DNA of 11,264 bases from an uncultured Eggerthella sp. (lineage in GTDB: Bacteria; Actinomycetota; Coriobacteriia; Coriobacteriales; Eggerthellaceae), in contig URJE01000056.1 of NCBI GenBank assembly GCA_900547965.1, positions 1-11,264 of the forward strand, written 5' to 3'. The notes below the pieces were generated by a model. The model was given only the letters and a program-made list of their open reading frames with translations. It searched no databases and was not told the DNA's origin. Every line of letters starts with the position of its first letter. Positions within the stretch are counted from its first letter, which is position 1. A program made the translations under genes and the position numbers. Of the stretch, positions 1-6,414 are shown in pieces.

Positions 1-46
1 AATTCGTGGCGAAACCACCGGTCCCGCCAAGAGGGCGCCACAACAG

Positions 47-1087
47 TTAATTGAACTTGAAGATTTTCTGAGCAACATGATATGCCGTCAAACCGAACTG
101 GCGGCCTAGTGGTGTGGGGATATTGGTGCCAGCATTCAACAGCGTATGTTTCAGCTGGCTATACAACTTCGCATCCTTTGCTTTCAGGTAAGCCCATACA
201 TCTGCGCGCTTTTCCTCGTTTTCGGGAGTCTGCTCCATGCGCAAGAACACCGAGCAGATGCACATCATCATGGACAGATAGTTGTGCATGTATTTACGCA
301 GGTGCGAGTTTTCAACCGTATTCAAATCCACTGCATCGATCATGGTTTTGGTAACGCGAATCTGCTGGTCGATACGGGAAAGCATAACCTTTTCGTTAAC
401 CGACTGATCGTCGCGACCAATAAAGTAACGATACATGTCAACATCGAAGTAGCGCATGGTTTGGACGTGCGGCAAGGGCACATACACAAACACATTGTCC
501 ACGTAGAAGCAATGTTCAGGGAGCTTCAAGCCCATATCACGCAGCAACTGAGTGCGATAGATTACCGAGTGCATAAGCAGATACTGCGAAGAACGGAAAT
601 GCCCCACATCGGACCAACCAAACTCCTTGTCGGTCGGAAACACATTGGTATAGCGAATAACAGTACGAGAGTTCTCGAATACCTTTTCGTACACATAATT
701 GCCGATAACCATATCGGTGCCTACAGCATCGCCACCAAGCTCTTCAGCGCGGCTCTTCTGCTCACGCAGGTACGGCATGATAACGTCCATGGCGTTCTTA
801 TCGAGCCAGTCGTCAGAATCAACCACCTTGTAGTAGTAACCCTGAGCAGCAGCCAAACCTGCATTGACTGCAGAGCCATGACCGCCATTTTCTTTGTGGA
901 TGGCACGAACAATGCCAGGGTGCTCTTCTGCCAGACGATCGGCGATTTCAGCCGTATTATCGCGAGTGGAACCATCGTTGACCAAAATGATCTCGATATC
1001 GTCGCCACAGGGCAACAGGGAATCAACGCACTTCTCCATATAGTTAGCCGAGTTATAGCACGGCACCGCAAAGGAGATCGTTTTCAT
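47..1087 (-). CDS. Family 2 glycosyltransferase (GT-A fold)
   Basis: Likely a cytoplasmic or membrane-associated transferase that moves a sugar from a nucleotide-sugar onto a cell-envelope acceptor; donor and acceptor cannot be read from sequence. The 346-residue product opens with the GT2 pattern SFAVPCYN (residues 5-12). It then shows VNDGS (36-40, nucleotide-binding Asp38), ENGGHGSAVNAG (about 66-77) and VVDSDDW (88-94, the metal-binding DxD region). The GT-A domain fills about the first 220 residues. The rest is helical with no clear membrane span. I chose the ATG at 1085-1087 because the protein then begins MKTISF, as GT2 proteins usually do. An in-frame GTG at 1097-1099 would add four residues and has AAAGG 5 nt upstream, so it cannot be excluded. 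The gene diverges from pta and has no visible partner gene in the window. Family assignment is firm; substrate is unknown. Confidence 0.9.
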   Translation of the reverse strand: MKTISFAVPCYNSANYMEKCVDSLLPCGDDIEIILVNDGSTRDNTAEIADRLAEEHPGIVRAIHKENGGHGSAVNAGLAAAQGYYYKVVDSDDWLDKNAMDVIMPYLREQKSRAEELGGDAVGTDMVIGNYVYEKVFENSRTVIRYTNVFPTDKEFGWSDVGHFRSSQYLLMHSVIYRTQLLRDMGLKLPEHCFYVDNVFVYVPLPHVQTMRYFDVDMYRYFIGRDDQSVNEKVMLSRIDQQIRVTKTMIDAVDLNTVENSHLRKYMHNYLSMMMCICSVFLRMEQTPENEEKRADVWAYLKAKDAKLYSQLKHTLLNAGTNIPTPLGRQFGLTAYHVAQKIFKFN

Positions 1088-1143
1088 GAAGCGGCACACC
1101 TAACCTTTCCGTTCACGCCTTCAGAGATTAACCTCAAGGGCAC

Positions 1144-1149
1144 ATTATA
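1144..1149 (-). promoter_or_regulatory. Candidate -10 box for the glycosyltransferase
   Basis: A perfect TATAAT on the minus strand lies about 57 nt upstream of the chosen glycosyltransferase start, giving a leader of about 50 nt. No good -35 is visible at 16-18 nt, so this is a single-element match in a short divergent gap. Confidence 0.35.
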
Positions 1150-1170
1150 CCCACCTAGGGGCCTGCGCGC

Positions 1171-1176
1171 TAAAAT
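1171..1176 (+). promoter_or_regulatory. Candidate -10 box for pta
   Basis: TAAAAT (5 of 6 to consensus) lies 38 nt before the pta ATG and would give a leader of about 30 nt. No convincing -35 is seen. The call rests mainly on position in the divergent glycosyltransferase/pta gap. Confidence 0.25.
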
Positions 1177-1214
1177 GGAGCACGAGAGAAACATCACCCA
1201 CGAAAGGAATGTTT

Positions 1215-2207
1215 ATGACCACGCTCATCGATTCGATGGTTGAACGCGCCAAAGCCGACAAGAAGACCATCGTTTTACCCGAAGGCCACGACGATCGTAT
1301 CTTGGCTGCCGCAGAGGAAACCCTGAAGCAGGGCATCGCCAATCTGGTAATTCTTGGCGACGCAGAAGAGATCAATGCCAAGGGCTATAACCTTGAAGGT
1401 GCCGAAATCATCAACCCTGCAACCTCCGATAAGGTCGATGAATTTGCAAATCTCCTCTTCGAACTGCGCAAGAAGAAGGGGATGACCGAAGAGGAAGCCC
1501 ACGAGCTGGTAACGAAAGATAACATCTACTTCGCAACTATGATGGTGAAGACTGGCCAGTGCGATGGCTTGGTAGGCGGCGCAAGCTGCGCAACCGTAAA
1601 GATCCTCTCCCCCGCGCTGAAGGTCTTGAAGACCGCTCCAGGCGCTCCTATGGTTAGCTCCCTTTTCCTGATGGAAGTACCTAACTGCGATCTGGGTGAA
1701 AACGGTGTTTTCGCCTTCGCTGACTGTGCACTCGAGATTCAGCCCACCGCTGAAAAACTGGCGCACATTGCAAACCTCACCAATCAGTCCTTTAAGCGTT
1801 TGCTGGGCAAAGAGGCACGCATTGCCCTGCTCTCTCACTCCTCACATGGCAGCGCCAAGAACGACGACGCTCAGAAAGTCGTTGACGCTATGGCCTACAT
1901 CAAGGAAAACTACCCCGATTTGAACGCTGACGGCGAACTGCAGCTTGATGCAGCCATCATTCCCGAAGTTGGCGCTTCCAAGGCTCCCGGTTCAGCAGTT
2001 GCCGGCAAGGCAAATACTCTCATTTTCCCCGACCTCGATGCCGCTAACATCGGCTACAAGCTCGTTCAGCGTCTTGCGAAGGCTGAAGCATACGGTCCCA
2101 TCCTTCAGGGCATTGCAGCGCCAGTTAACGATCTTTCCCGTGGCTGTACGGCAGAAGATGTAGTTGGTGTTATCGCCATCACTTGCGTTCAGGCTCAGAC
2201 GCTTTAG
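1215..2207 (+). CDS. pta: Phosphate acetyltransferase
   Basis: Catalyses acetyl-CoA + phosphate to acetyl phosphate + CoA in the cytoplasm. With acetate kinase (ackA, same window) it completes the Pta-AckA route to acetate and ATP. The product is 330 residues, the usual size of the short single-domain Pta class that lacks the long N-terminal domain of E. coli Pta. It carries the family's GLVGGASCAT, LSHSSHGSAK, AAIIPEVGASKAPGS and FPDLDAANIGYK segments. Near the C-terminus NDLSRGC places Ser308, Arg309 and Asp315 at the positions of the active-site Ser309, Arg310 and Asp316 of Methanosarcina thermophila Pta. The ATG at 1215 is preferred over the in-frame ATG at 1209 because AAAGGA (1203-1208) then has a 6-nt spacer rather than none. 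The gene is monocistronic by its downstream terminator and is not adjacent to ackA, which is unusual. Confidence 0.97.
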   Translation: MTTLIDSMVERAKADKKTIVLPEGHDDRILAAAEETLKQGIANLVILGDAEEINAKGYNLEGAEIINPATSDKVDEFANLLFELRKKKGMTEEEAHELVTKDNIYFATMMVKTGQCDGLVGGASCATVKILSPALKVLKTAPGAPMVSSLFLMEVPNCDLGENGVFAFADCALEIQPTAEKLAHIANLTNQSFKRLLGKEARIALLSHSSHGSAKNDDAQKVVDAMAYIKENYPDLNADGELQLDAAIIPEVGASKAPGSAVAGKANTLIFPDLDAANIGYKLVQRLAKAEAYGPILQGIAAPVNDLSRGCTAEDVVGVIAITCVQAQTL

Positions 2208-2264
2208 CAGCCAGCACCACCGAAGCGCCAAAAGCCAACGCTTCACACCAAGCCCAATTACTAC

Positions 2265-2301
2265 AGGGCATGACGAGGCAAACTGCCAGTCATGCCCTTT
2301 T
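2265..2301 (+). terminator. Rho-independent terminator of pta
   Basis: A 10-bp perfect stem, AGGGCATGAC (2265-2274) with GTCATGCCCT (2289-2298), is extended inside by GGCA/TGCC (2277-2280 / 2284-2287). It is followed by TTTT. It sits 58 nt after the pta stop. A weaker inverted repeat, GAAGCG/CGCTTC (2222-2227 / 2239-2244), lies just before it. Confidence 0.85.
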
Positions 2302-2372
2302 CAGTTTCGTTATCCTATCCAACAGCAATAAATAAGCGGCTTTGCCAGAACGCGCTCCTGCGCTAGCACAAA

Positions 2373-2402
2373 GAGAAAGAGCCCCTACCGGGGCTCTTTC
2401 TC
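2373..2402 (-). terminator. Terminator of the acyl-CoA dehydrogenase gene
   Basis: A 13-bp perfect stem, GAGAAAGAGCCCC (2373-2385) with its complement at 2390-2402, closes on a 4-nt loop. It lies 28 nt past the stop of the minus-strand acyl-CoA dehydrogenase. On that strand a pyrimidine-rich CTCTTTCTCTTTG tail follows. It may also back up the pta terminator on the plus strand. Confidence 0.8.
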
Positions 2403-2430
2403 AGTCACACAGGAGAACGCTTGTGACGCA

Positions 2431-3594
2431 CTATTGCTTCTTGTACTTCTTAACCAGCTGACGACCAGAAATGTAGTTCATGATTTCCGTGGTACCGCCA
2501 GCAAACTCATAACCCTTCAGGTCGTTCCAAATACGACCCGCATTGATTTCCTTCGTATAACCAATACCGGCATAAATGGAAAGCGCATGCTCTGCAACCT
2601 TGGTAAGGTTCTGACATGCGTACGACTTCAGCAACGCCGACTCAAGGCGCGTAGACTGACCCTTATCGAGCATGGTAGTTACCTTATAGAGACGCGTACG
2701 CACATTGTCCAAAATGGTTTCCATCTCAACAAGATGCTGCTGAATTGCGCTGATATGGCCAATAGGCTTCTGGAAGCAGATACGCTCCGAGCAATAGGCA
2801 CCCGCCTCATTCATAACGGCCTGGGCCTGACCGAGGGCCTGAGCAATTACCAGGCAACGCTCAAACTCAAGCTTTTTCATCAGGTTCTTCCAACCTTCAC
2901 CAGGCTTGCCAAGGCGCATATCTTCGGTGAGAACCACATTGTCGAAGAAGCAGTCCACAAATGGAACAATCTGCTGGCCGATTTTTTCCAAGCCACCGAA
3001 GGTGTAACCCTCAATGTCGTTAGGGATCATCCACAGTGAGTATTTGTCGTTTTCATACGACGGATCTTCATCCTTGGCAACCAAAATGGTGTATACCGCC
3101 AGATGGCCAATGGTAACCCAGGTCTTTTGGCCGTTGAGCAGATAGGTACCATCAGGCTGTTTTACAGTAACGCACGTCATTGCATTGTTGTCGGAACCGG
3201 CGCCAGGCTCAGAAATTGCCGTTACCGCTACGCTCGTACTTGGAACGTTATTCACGACATCCATGATCTTCTTCTGCTGCTCTTCGTTGCCGAACTCAAT
3301 AACGTCCATGATGGAGTTGAAATCGGTCTGGAAAGGCAAAACGCAAGTAGTGTACTCATGCAGCTTTTCCATAAGCAGAACCAACGTGAGCTTATCGCAA
3401 GGAATACCGCCAACCTCTTCAGGGAGTCCCAGGTGCATGAAGCCCAGCTCGCGGAAAGCCATGGCGGCCTCTAAACTGATGTGATGATCAACCTCATAGG
3501 CCTGCTTGATGGCTTCAGGCGTGAAGTACTTTTCTGCATACTCCTTAGCACTCGCAATAAAGAGCTCCTGATCAGGCGTCAGTTCAAAATCCAT
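2431..3594 (-). CDS. Acyl-CoA dehydrogenase family flavoprotein, CaiA-like
   Basis: FAD enzyme that interconverts an acyl-CoA and its 2-enoyl-CoA; substrate unknown. At 387 residues it is full length for the family. Visible motifs are AISEPGAGSD (126-135), YLLNGQKTWVT (151-161, the flavin/substrate loop), a middle beta domain to about 225, the C-terminal helical bundle, and AGGTTEIM (365-372). The residue aligned with the medium-chain enzyme's catalytic Glu is Gly366. Glu245 in KLEFER (241-246) instead matches the helix-G base used by isovaleryl-CoA dehydrogenase. The opening MDFELTPDQELF and the EFER region resemble E. coli CaiA (crotonobetainyl-CoA reductase) from memory, so a reductase role in an anaerobe is possible. 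The ATG has AGGGGG 5 nt upstream. No electron-transfer flavoprotein, CoA-transferase or enoyl-CoA hydratase gene is adjacent, so electron partner and pathway are open. Confidence 0.93.
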   Translation of the reverse strand: MDFELTPDQELFIASAKEYAEKYFTPEAIKQAYEVDHHISLEAAMAFRELGFMHLGLPEEVGGIPCDKLTLVLLMEKLHEYTTCVLPFQTDFNSIMDVIEFGNEEQQKKIMDVVNNVPSTSVAVTAISEPGAGSDNNAMTCVTVKQPDGTYLLNGQKTWVTIGHLAVYTILVAKDEDPSYENDKYSLWMIPNDIEGYTFGGLEKIGQQIVPFVDCFFDNVVLTEDMRLGKPGEGWKNLMKKLEFERCLVIAQALGQAQAVMNEAGAYCSERICFQKPIGHISAIQQHLVEMETILDNVRTRLYKVTTMLDKGQSTRLESALLKSYACQNLTKVAEHALSIYAGIGYTKEINAGRIWNDLKGYEFAGGTTEIMNYISGRQLVKKYKKQ

Positions 3595-3649
3595 TATTTC
3601 CCCCTATACATACAAACCCTCCGTAAACGCATAACGCGCTCACACCCTG

Positions 3650-3679
3650 ATTCTATTTTTCGGGGAACACCCGTACCAA
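3650..3679 (-). promoter_or_regulatory. Candidate sigma70-type promoter of the acyl-CoA dehydrogenase
   Basis: On the minus strand a -35-like TTGGTA (3674-3679, 4 of 6) and a -10-like TAGAAT (3650-3655, 5 of 6) are 18 nt apart. Transcription would start near 3643, leaving a leader of about 49 nt before the ATG. Plausible by consensus and position only. Confidence 0.4.
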
Positions 3680-3770
3680 TGCGAACTGATAATAAAAAGC
3701 CGCAGAATCTATGAGAGAAGAAAATAATCCCAGGTAAGCAACTTGCAAATCCATAAGAGTGAATGACCTA

Positions 3771-3778
3771 GGGGGGGG
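3771..3778. repeat. G8 homopolymer tract
   Basis: Eight consecutive G on the plus strand, 177 nt upstream of the acyl-CoA dehydrogenase start and 286 nt upstream of the SDR start. Such tracts can change length by slippage, but a single sequence cannot show that this happens here. Confidence 0.9.
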
Positions 3779-3792
3779 CGAATTACGAAGCC

Positions 3793-4008
3793 ATTAACTA
3801 AGTAGACATCAAATCTCATTCAGTATTCCTGGCGGATTATTTTTGCGAGGATTCCATTCAGCATACCCGACAGGTTTTACAGGGGGAGATTAGTGCGATC
3901 TTGATTGACTACTCATCCGCCCTATCAGCAATTACTTATTAGATTTCAGGCAGATTATTAGAAGTATTAATCAAAGCAATAACCTACCAATTACTAAGGT
4001 AGATATCA
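3793..4008 (+). repeat. Three imperfect direct repeats upstream of the SDR
   Basis: Copies are ATTAACTAAGTAGACATCA (3793-3811), ATTACTTATTAGATTTCA (3931-3948) and ATTACTAAGGTAGATATCA (3990-4008). They share ATTA(A)CT, a TAGA or AGA core and a TCA end, all in the same orientation. Start-to-start spacings are 138 and 59 nt. The last copy contains the AAGG and part of the ATG of the small leader ORF, and overlaps a CTACC...GGTAG inverted repeat (3984-4002). They could be binding sites of one regulator; background similarity in AT-rich DNA is the alternative. Confidence 0.45.
3817..3871 (+). repeat. Imperfect 17-nt direct repeat pair
   Basis: CATTCAGTATTCCTGGC (3817-3833) and CATTCAGCATACCCGAC (3855-3871) match at 13 of 17 positions and start 38 nt apart. 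They lie inside the same divergent gap as the ATTA-type repeats. Confidence 0.4.
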
Positions 4009-4067
4009 TGAATAGCGAGAGGAACATCGCTTTACGCCAAAGCGACCAACGAAGGAGGTGGTTATGA
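4008..4067 (+). CDS. Possible 19-residue leader peptide of the SDR
   Basis: Small ORF encoding MNSERNIALRQSDQRRRWL. Its TGA overlaps the SDR ATG as ATGA, the arrangement of translationally coupled genes. A modest AAGG (3996-3999) sits 8 nt before its ATG. The codons CGA AGG AGG near its end form the strong SDR ribosome-binding site, so ribosomes translating it would pass over and clear that site. No homolog is recognised, and an ORF this short can occur by chance. Confidence 0.25.
   Translation: MNSERNIALRQSDQRRRWL
4014..4063 (+). promoter_or_regulatory. SDR leader with alternative stems and strong ribosome-binding site
   Basis: TCGCT (4027-4031) can pair upstream with AGCGA (4014-4018). 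Alternatively TCGCTTT (4027-4033) can pair with AAAGCGA (4039-4045) as a 7-bp hairpin with a 5-nt loop. The two stems exclude each other. Immediately after comes AAGGAGGT (4052-4059), a near-perfect Shine-Dalgarno 4 nt before the ATG at 4064. GTGGT (4058-4062) can also pair weakly with ACCAC (4082-4086) inside the gene. Pairings are read directly; a regulatory role is inferred. Confidence 0.3.
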
Positions 4068-4885
4068 AAGGGAGCTCTCACACCACGCTCACCACAGGAA
4101 ATATCGGTATCCCGAAATTCGACTTAACAGGAAAAACCGCACTTATAACCGGTGTTGGCAGCGAAATCGGGATCGGACGCGCCATAGCACGTACTTTTGC
4201 CTGTCATGGAGCAGATCTGGTAATCGCAGATATCGATGAACAAAAAATCAATGCGCGAGCAAAAGAAATCGCGGAAGAATCCGGTAGACGAATCGTACCG
4301 GTGCGCTGTGATGTATGCAGCAACAAGGACCAAGAAAACCTGGTTAAGGTAGCCATGGAGAGCTTTGGTCGTATCGACATCCTTGTTAATAATGCAGGGG
4401 TTGTCCTAAGCAACGACCAACTGATAGTCGACACCGACGAAGATGAATTCGATCGAGTGGTAGATACCGATTTCAAGGCAGTTTTTTTCCTCTGCAAACG
4501 CGTAGCGAAAATAATGATCCAGCAAGAGCAAGGCAATATCATCAACCTCGCTTCAGTTGTTGCCCGAGTAGCATCTACGCGCATGGCAGCTTATGCGGCA
4601 GCAAAGGCGGCTGTTGTGCAAATGACCCGTTGCATGGCGTTCGAATGGTCGCGCTTCAACATCCGCGCAAACTGCATTTGCCCAGGATACATAGATACCA
4701 ATATGACCCAAAGCACGCTCAATAAAGAAAAGGCTTATGAGGCAATAACCCGCCCGATTCCGCATAATCGAAAAGTCGGCGACCCGATGGACATCGCTGC
4801 AGCCGCACTGTTCTTGGCATGCGATTGTTCGGACATGGTAAATGGGTTTCCGCTCTACGCCGATGGGGCGCGCTCTATTTGGTGA
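4064..4885 (+). CDS. Short-chain dehydrogenase/reductase (classical SDR)
   Basis: Cytoplasmic NAD(P)-dependent oxidoreductase of a carbonyl/hydroxyl substrate that cannot be named from sequence. The 273-residue product has the Rossmann glycine motif as TGVGSEIGIG (29-38), longer than the usual TGxxxGxG. Asp56 at the end of beta-2 points to NAD(H) preference. NNAG is at 109-112, Ser164 is 13 residues before Tyr177, and Lys181 completes YxxxK. CPGYIDT is at 207-213 and the end reads YADGARSIW, close to the usual DGG tail. The catalytic-tetrad Asn position in alpha-4 appears to be Asp136 (VVDTDFKAVFF). About 15 extra residues precede the fold. The ATG at 4064 follows AAGGAGGT; the in-frame GTG at 4058 lies inside that site and is rejected. 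The gene is divergent from the acyl-CoA dehydrogenase, so a shared pathway is possible but unproven. Confidence 0.93.
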   Translation: MKGSSHTTLTTGNIGIPKFDLTGKTALITGVGSEIGIGRAIARTFACHGADLVIADIDEQKINARAKEIAEESGRRIVPVRCDVCSNKDQENLVKVAMESFGRIDILVNNAGVVLSNDQLIVDTDEDEFDRVVDTDFKAVFFLCKRVAKIMIQQEQGNIINLASVVARVASTRMAAYAAAKAAVVQMTRCMAFEWSRFNIRANCICPGYIDTNMTQSTLNKEKAYEAITRPIPHNRKVGDPMDIAAAALFLACDCSDMVNGFPLYADGARSIW

Positions 4886-4974
4886 AACCGGAACAATACA
4901 GAGAAAAACAACCCACGAGCACCTTCTTAGAACCGCAGCCGAAACGATCGAAATCGGCAAGAAGGCAAATGAGA

Positions 4975-5016
4975 AAAGCCCATGATGCATAGCCATTGAG
5001 CTGCATCATGGGCTTT
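4975..5016. terminator. Bidirectional terminator between SDR and ackA
   Basis: A 15-bp perfect stem, AAAGCCCATGATGCA (4975-4989) with TGCATCATGGGCTTT (5002-5016), has a 12-nt loop. It is flanked by T-rich tails on both strands: TTTGTAGTT on plus and TTTTCTCATTT on minus. It lies 89 nt past the SDR stop and 31 nt past the ackA stop. Confidence 0.88.
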
Positions 5017-5047
5017 GTAGTTATGGAACGATACCGTTGAAAACCAG

Positions 5048-6280
5048 TTATTTCGTACCGTAATGGGAAGCAGGAACAATCTGGCTACGATTGTGAACAA
5101 TATTGTAGGTATCGCGAGCAATCATGTATTCCTCGTCGGTAGGGATAACGATAATCGGAACCTTCGACTTGTCAGATGAAATAATGCGCTCAAAGCCGCG
5201 CTGTTTGTTCTTTTCGGGATCAAGGATGATGCCGAGAGGCTGCCAACCCGCAAAGATCATGCGGCGCATTTTGTCACAATTTTCACCTACACCAGCGGAG
5301 AGAACGATAGCGTCAGCGCCCGACATAAGAGCCAGACATTGGCCGATGTATTTCTTTACACGCGTAGAATACATTTCATAGGCAAGGATCGCACGAGGGT
5401 CGCCCGCGTCGGAAGCCTCCCGAACGCTACGCAAGTCGTTGCTGATGCCGGAAATGCCAAGCAGACCCGACTTCTTGTTCAGGATGGTATTCATTTCTTC
5501 AGGGGTATACCCCTCATGATCCATCAGGAACGTAACAATAGCGGGATCGATAGAACCAGAACGGGTACCCATCATCAAGCCATCAAGCGGGGTGAAGCCC
5601 ATGGTGGTGTCGATTGGTCTGCCATGATCTACAGCCGTAATAGAGCAGCCGTTACCCAAATGGCACGTAATGAGACGGATTTCGTTGAGGTCTTCGCCCA
5701 AAATAGCCGCTGCACGCTCGCACAGATAGCGGTGAGAGGTGCCATGGAAACCATACTTGCGGATGCCGTACTTTTCATAATACTCGTAAGGGATAGGATA
5801 CATGTACGAATACTGCGGAAGGGTCTGGAAGAACGAGGTGTCAAACACAGCAACCATCGGCGTTTCGGGCATCAGGGCACGACATGCATTGATGCCAGCA
5901 AGTGCAGCCTTGTTGTGAAGCGGCGCAAGCTCTGCCAAATCATCGATCTTGGAAATTACATCATCATCGATGAGCGCGGACTCTTTGAAGAACTCGCCGC
6001 CATGAACGATACGATGGCCAACAGCCGCAATGTCATTCATGTCTTTAATGACGGCATTGGGACCCGTGCTCAGGATGTCCAGAACCACACGCATAGCAGC
6101 GGTATGGTCTGGCAAGGGCAATTTGTACACGAATTCGTTTTCATCGATACCGTGCTTATGGAGGGACTGTTCGCTGCCAACGCGCTCGCACAAGCCCTTC
6201 GCTAGCACCTTATTGTTGGCGATATTAACCAACTGGTATTTCAACGAAGATGAGCCTGCGTTAACGACAAGAATGTTCAA
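5048..6280 (-). CDS. ackA: Acetate kinase
   Basis: Transfers phosphate between acetyl phosphate and ADP, giving acetate and ATP; the cytoplasmic partner of Pta. The 410-residue product has both acetate kinase signatures: NAGSSSLKYQL (7-17) and TTMGFTPLDGLMMGTRSGSI (225-244). Asn7, Arg90, Asp147, His179 (in YGFHGTSHR) and Arg240 fall at the positions of the M. thermophila active-site residues Asn7, Arg91, Asp148, His180 and Arg241. The start is a TTG at 6278-6280 with AGGAGG 9 nt upstream. A TTG six nt further upstream has only a 3-nt spacer and is less likely. The frame stays open upstream as far as 6568, but that stretch overlaps the HIT gene and shows no family similarity. It follows HIT by 208 nt, so it probably has its own promoter. 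Confidence 0.97.
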   Translation of the reverse strand: MNILVVNAGSSSLKYQLVNIANNKVLAKGLCERVGSEQSLHKHGIDENEFVYKLPLPDHTAAMRVVLDILSTGPNAVIKDMNDIAAVGHRIVHGGEFFKESALIDDDVISKIDDLAELAPLHNKAALAGINACRALMPETPMVAVFDTSFFQTLPQYSYMYPIPYEYYEKYGIRKYGFHGTSHRYLCERAAAILGEDLNEIRLITCHLGNGCSITAVDHGRPIDTTMGFTPLDGLMMGTRSGSIDPAIVTFLMDHEGYTPEEMNTILNKKSGLLGISGISNDLRSVREASDAGDPRAILAYEMYSTRVKKYIGQCLALMSGADAIVLSAGVGENCDKMRRMIFAGWQPLGIILDPEKNKQRGFERIISSDKSKVPIIVIPTDEEYMIARDTYNIVHNRSQIVPASHYGTK

Positions 6281-6404
6281 AACCAATCCCCTCCTAGAGT
6301 GGTCGATTGCAGAACCTATTTTACGCAAAAACGACTTGAGCCGTATTCCACTGCAAGTGATTTTACGGTGACTGGTGAACGGCAGAAATGGCGCTTCAAA
6401 AGGG

Positions 6405-6414
6405 GCGTATACGC
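6405..6414. repeat. 10-bp palindrome upstream of ackA
   Basis: GCGTATACGC is a perfect palindrome in the 208-nt HIT-ackA gap, 125 nt before the ackA start, and a partial echo GGCGTAC follows 8 nt later. It could be an operator; a palindrome this short is not strong evidence. Confidence 0.25.

Larger units (their letters stand above)
3595..4063. other. 469-nt AT-rich divergent intergenic region
   Basis: Lies between the divergent acyl-CoA dehydrogenase and SDR genes and is visibly more AT-rich than the flanking coding DNA. No gene longer than 19 codons is supported on either strand. It holds a candidate promoter for the dehydrogenase, a G8 tract (3771-3778), two sets of imperfect direct repeats (3793-4008 and 3817-3871), a near-palindrome GATTATTA/TATTAATC (3953-3960 / 3965-3972), and a structured leader just before the SDR. 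I could not place a convincing SDR promoter. TTGATT (3901-3906) with TATCAG (3923-3928) at 16 nt is the best weak pair. Confidence 0.7.

Noticed and set aside
146..1243. Long plus-strand open frame antisense to the glycosyltransferase
   Set aside because: Its translation has no recognisable domain, it runs across the divergent gap into pta, and the opposite strand encodes a complete GT2 protein.
3595..4063. Possible CRISPR array or tandem repeat in the AT-rich gap
   Set aside because: The repeats are imperfect, only two or three copies, unevenly spaced (38, 138 and 59 nt), and no cas gene is nearby.
4058..4063. GTG start for the SDR six nt upstream of the ATG
   Set aside because: This GTG lies inside the AAGGAGGT ribosome-binding site, leaving no spacer.
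4553..4996. Minus-strand open frame overlapping the SDR and its terminator
   Set aside because: It runs through the bidirectional terminator and is antisense to the conserved SDR catalytic region.
2208..5047. The dehydrogenase/SDR pair as a mobile element insertion
   Set aside because: No transposase, integrase, terminal inverted repeats, target duplications or tRNA attachment site is visible; codon use is not obviously foreign.
5339..6205. Plus-strand open frame of 288 codons antisense to ackA
   Set aside because: The opposite strand carries all acetate kinase motifs; this frame shows no family motif and no ribosome-binding site, so it is a codon-bias shadow.
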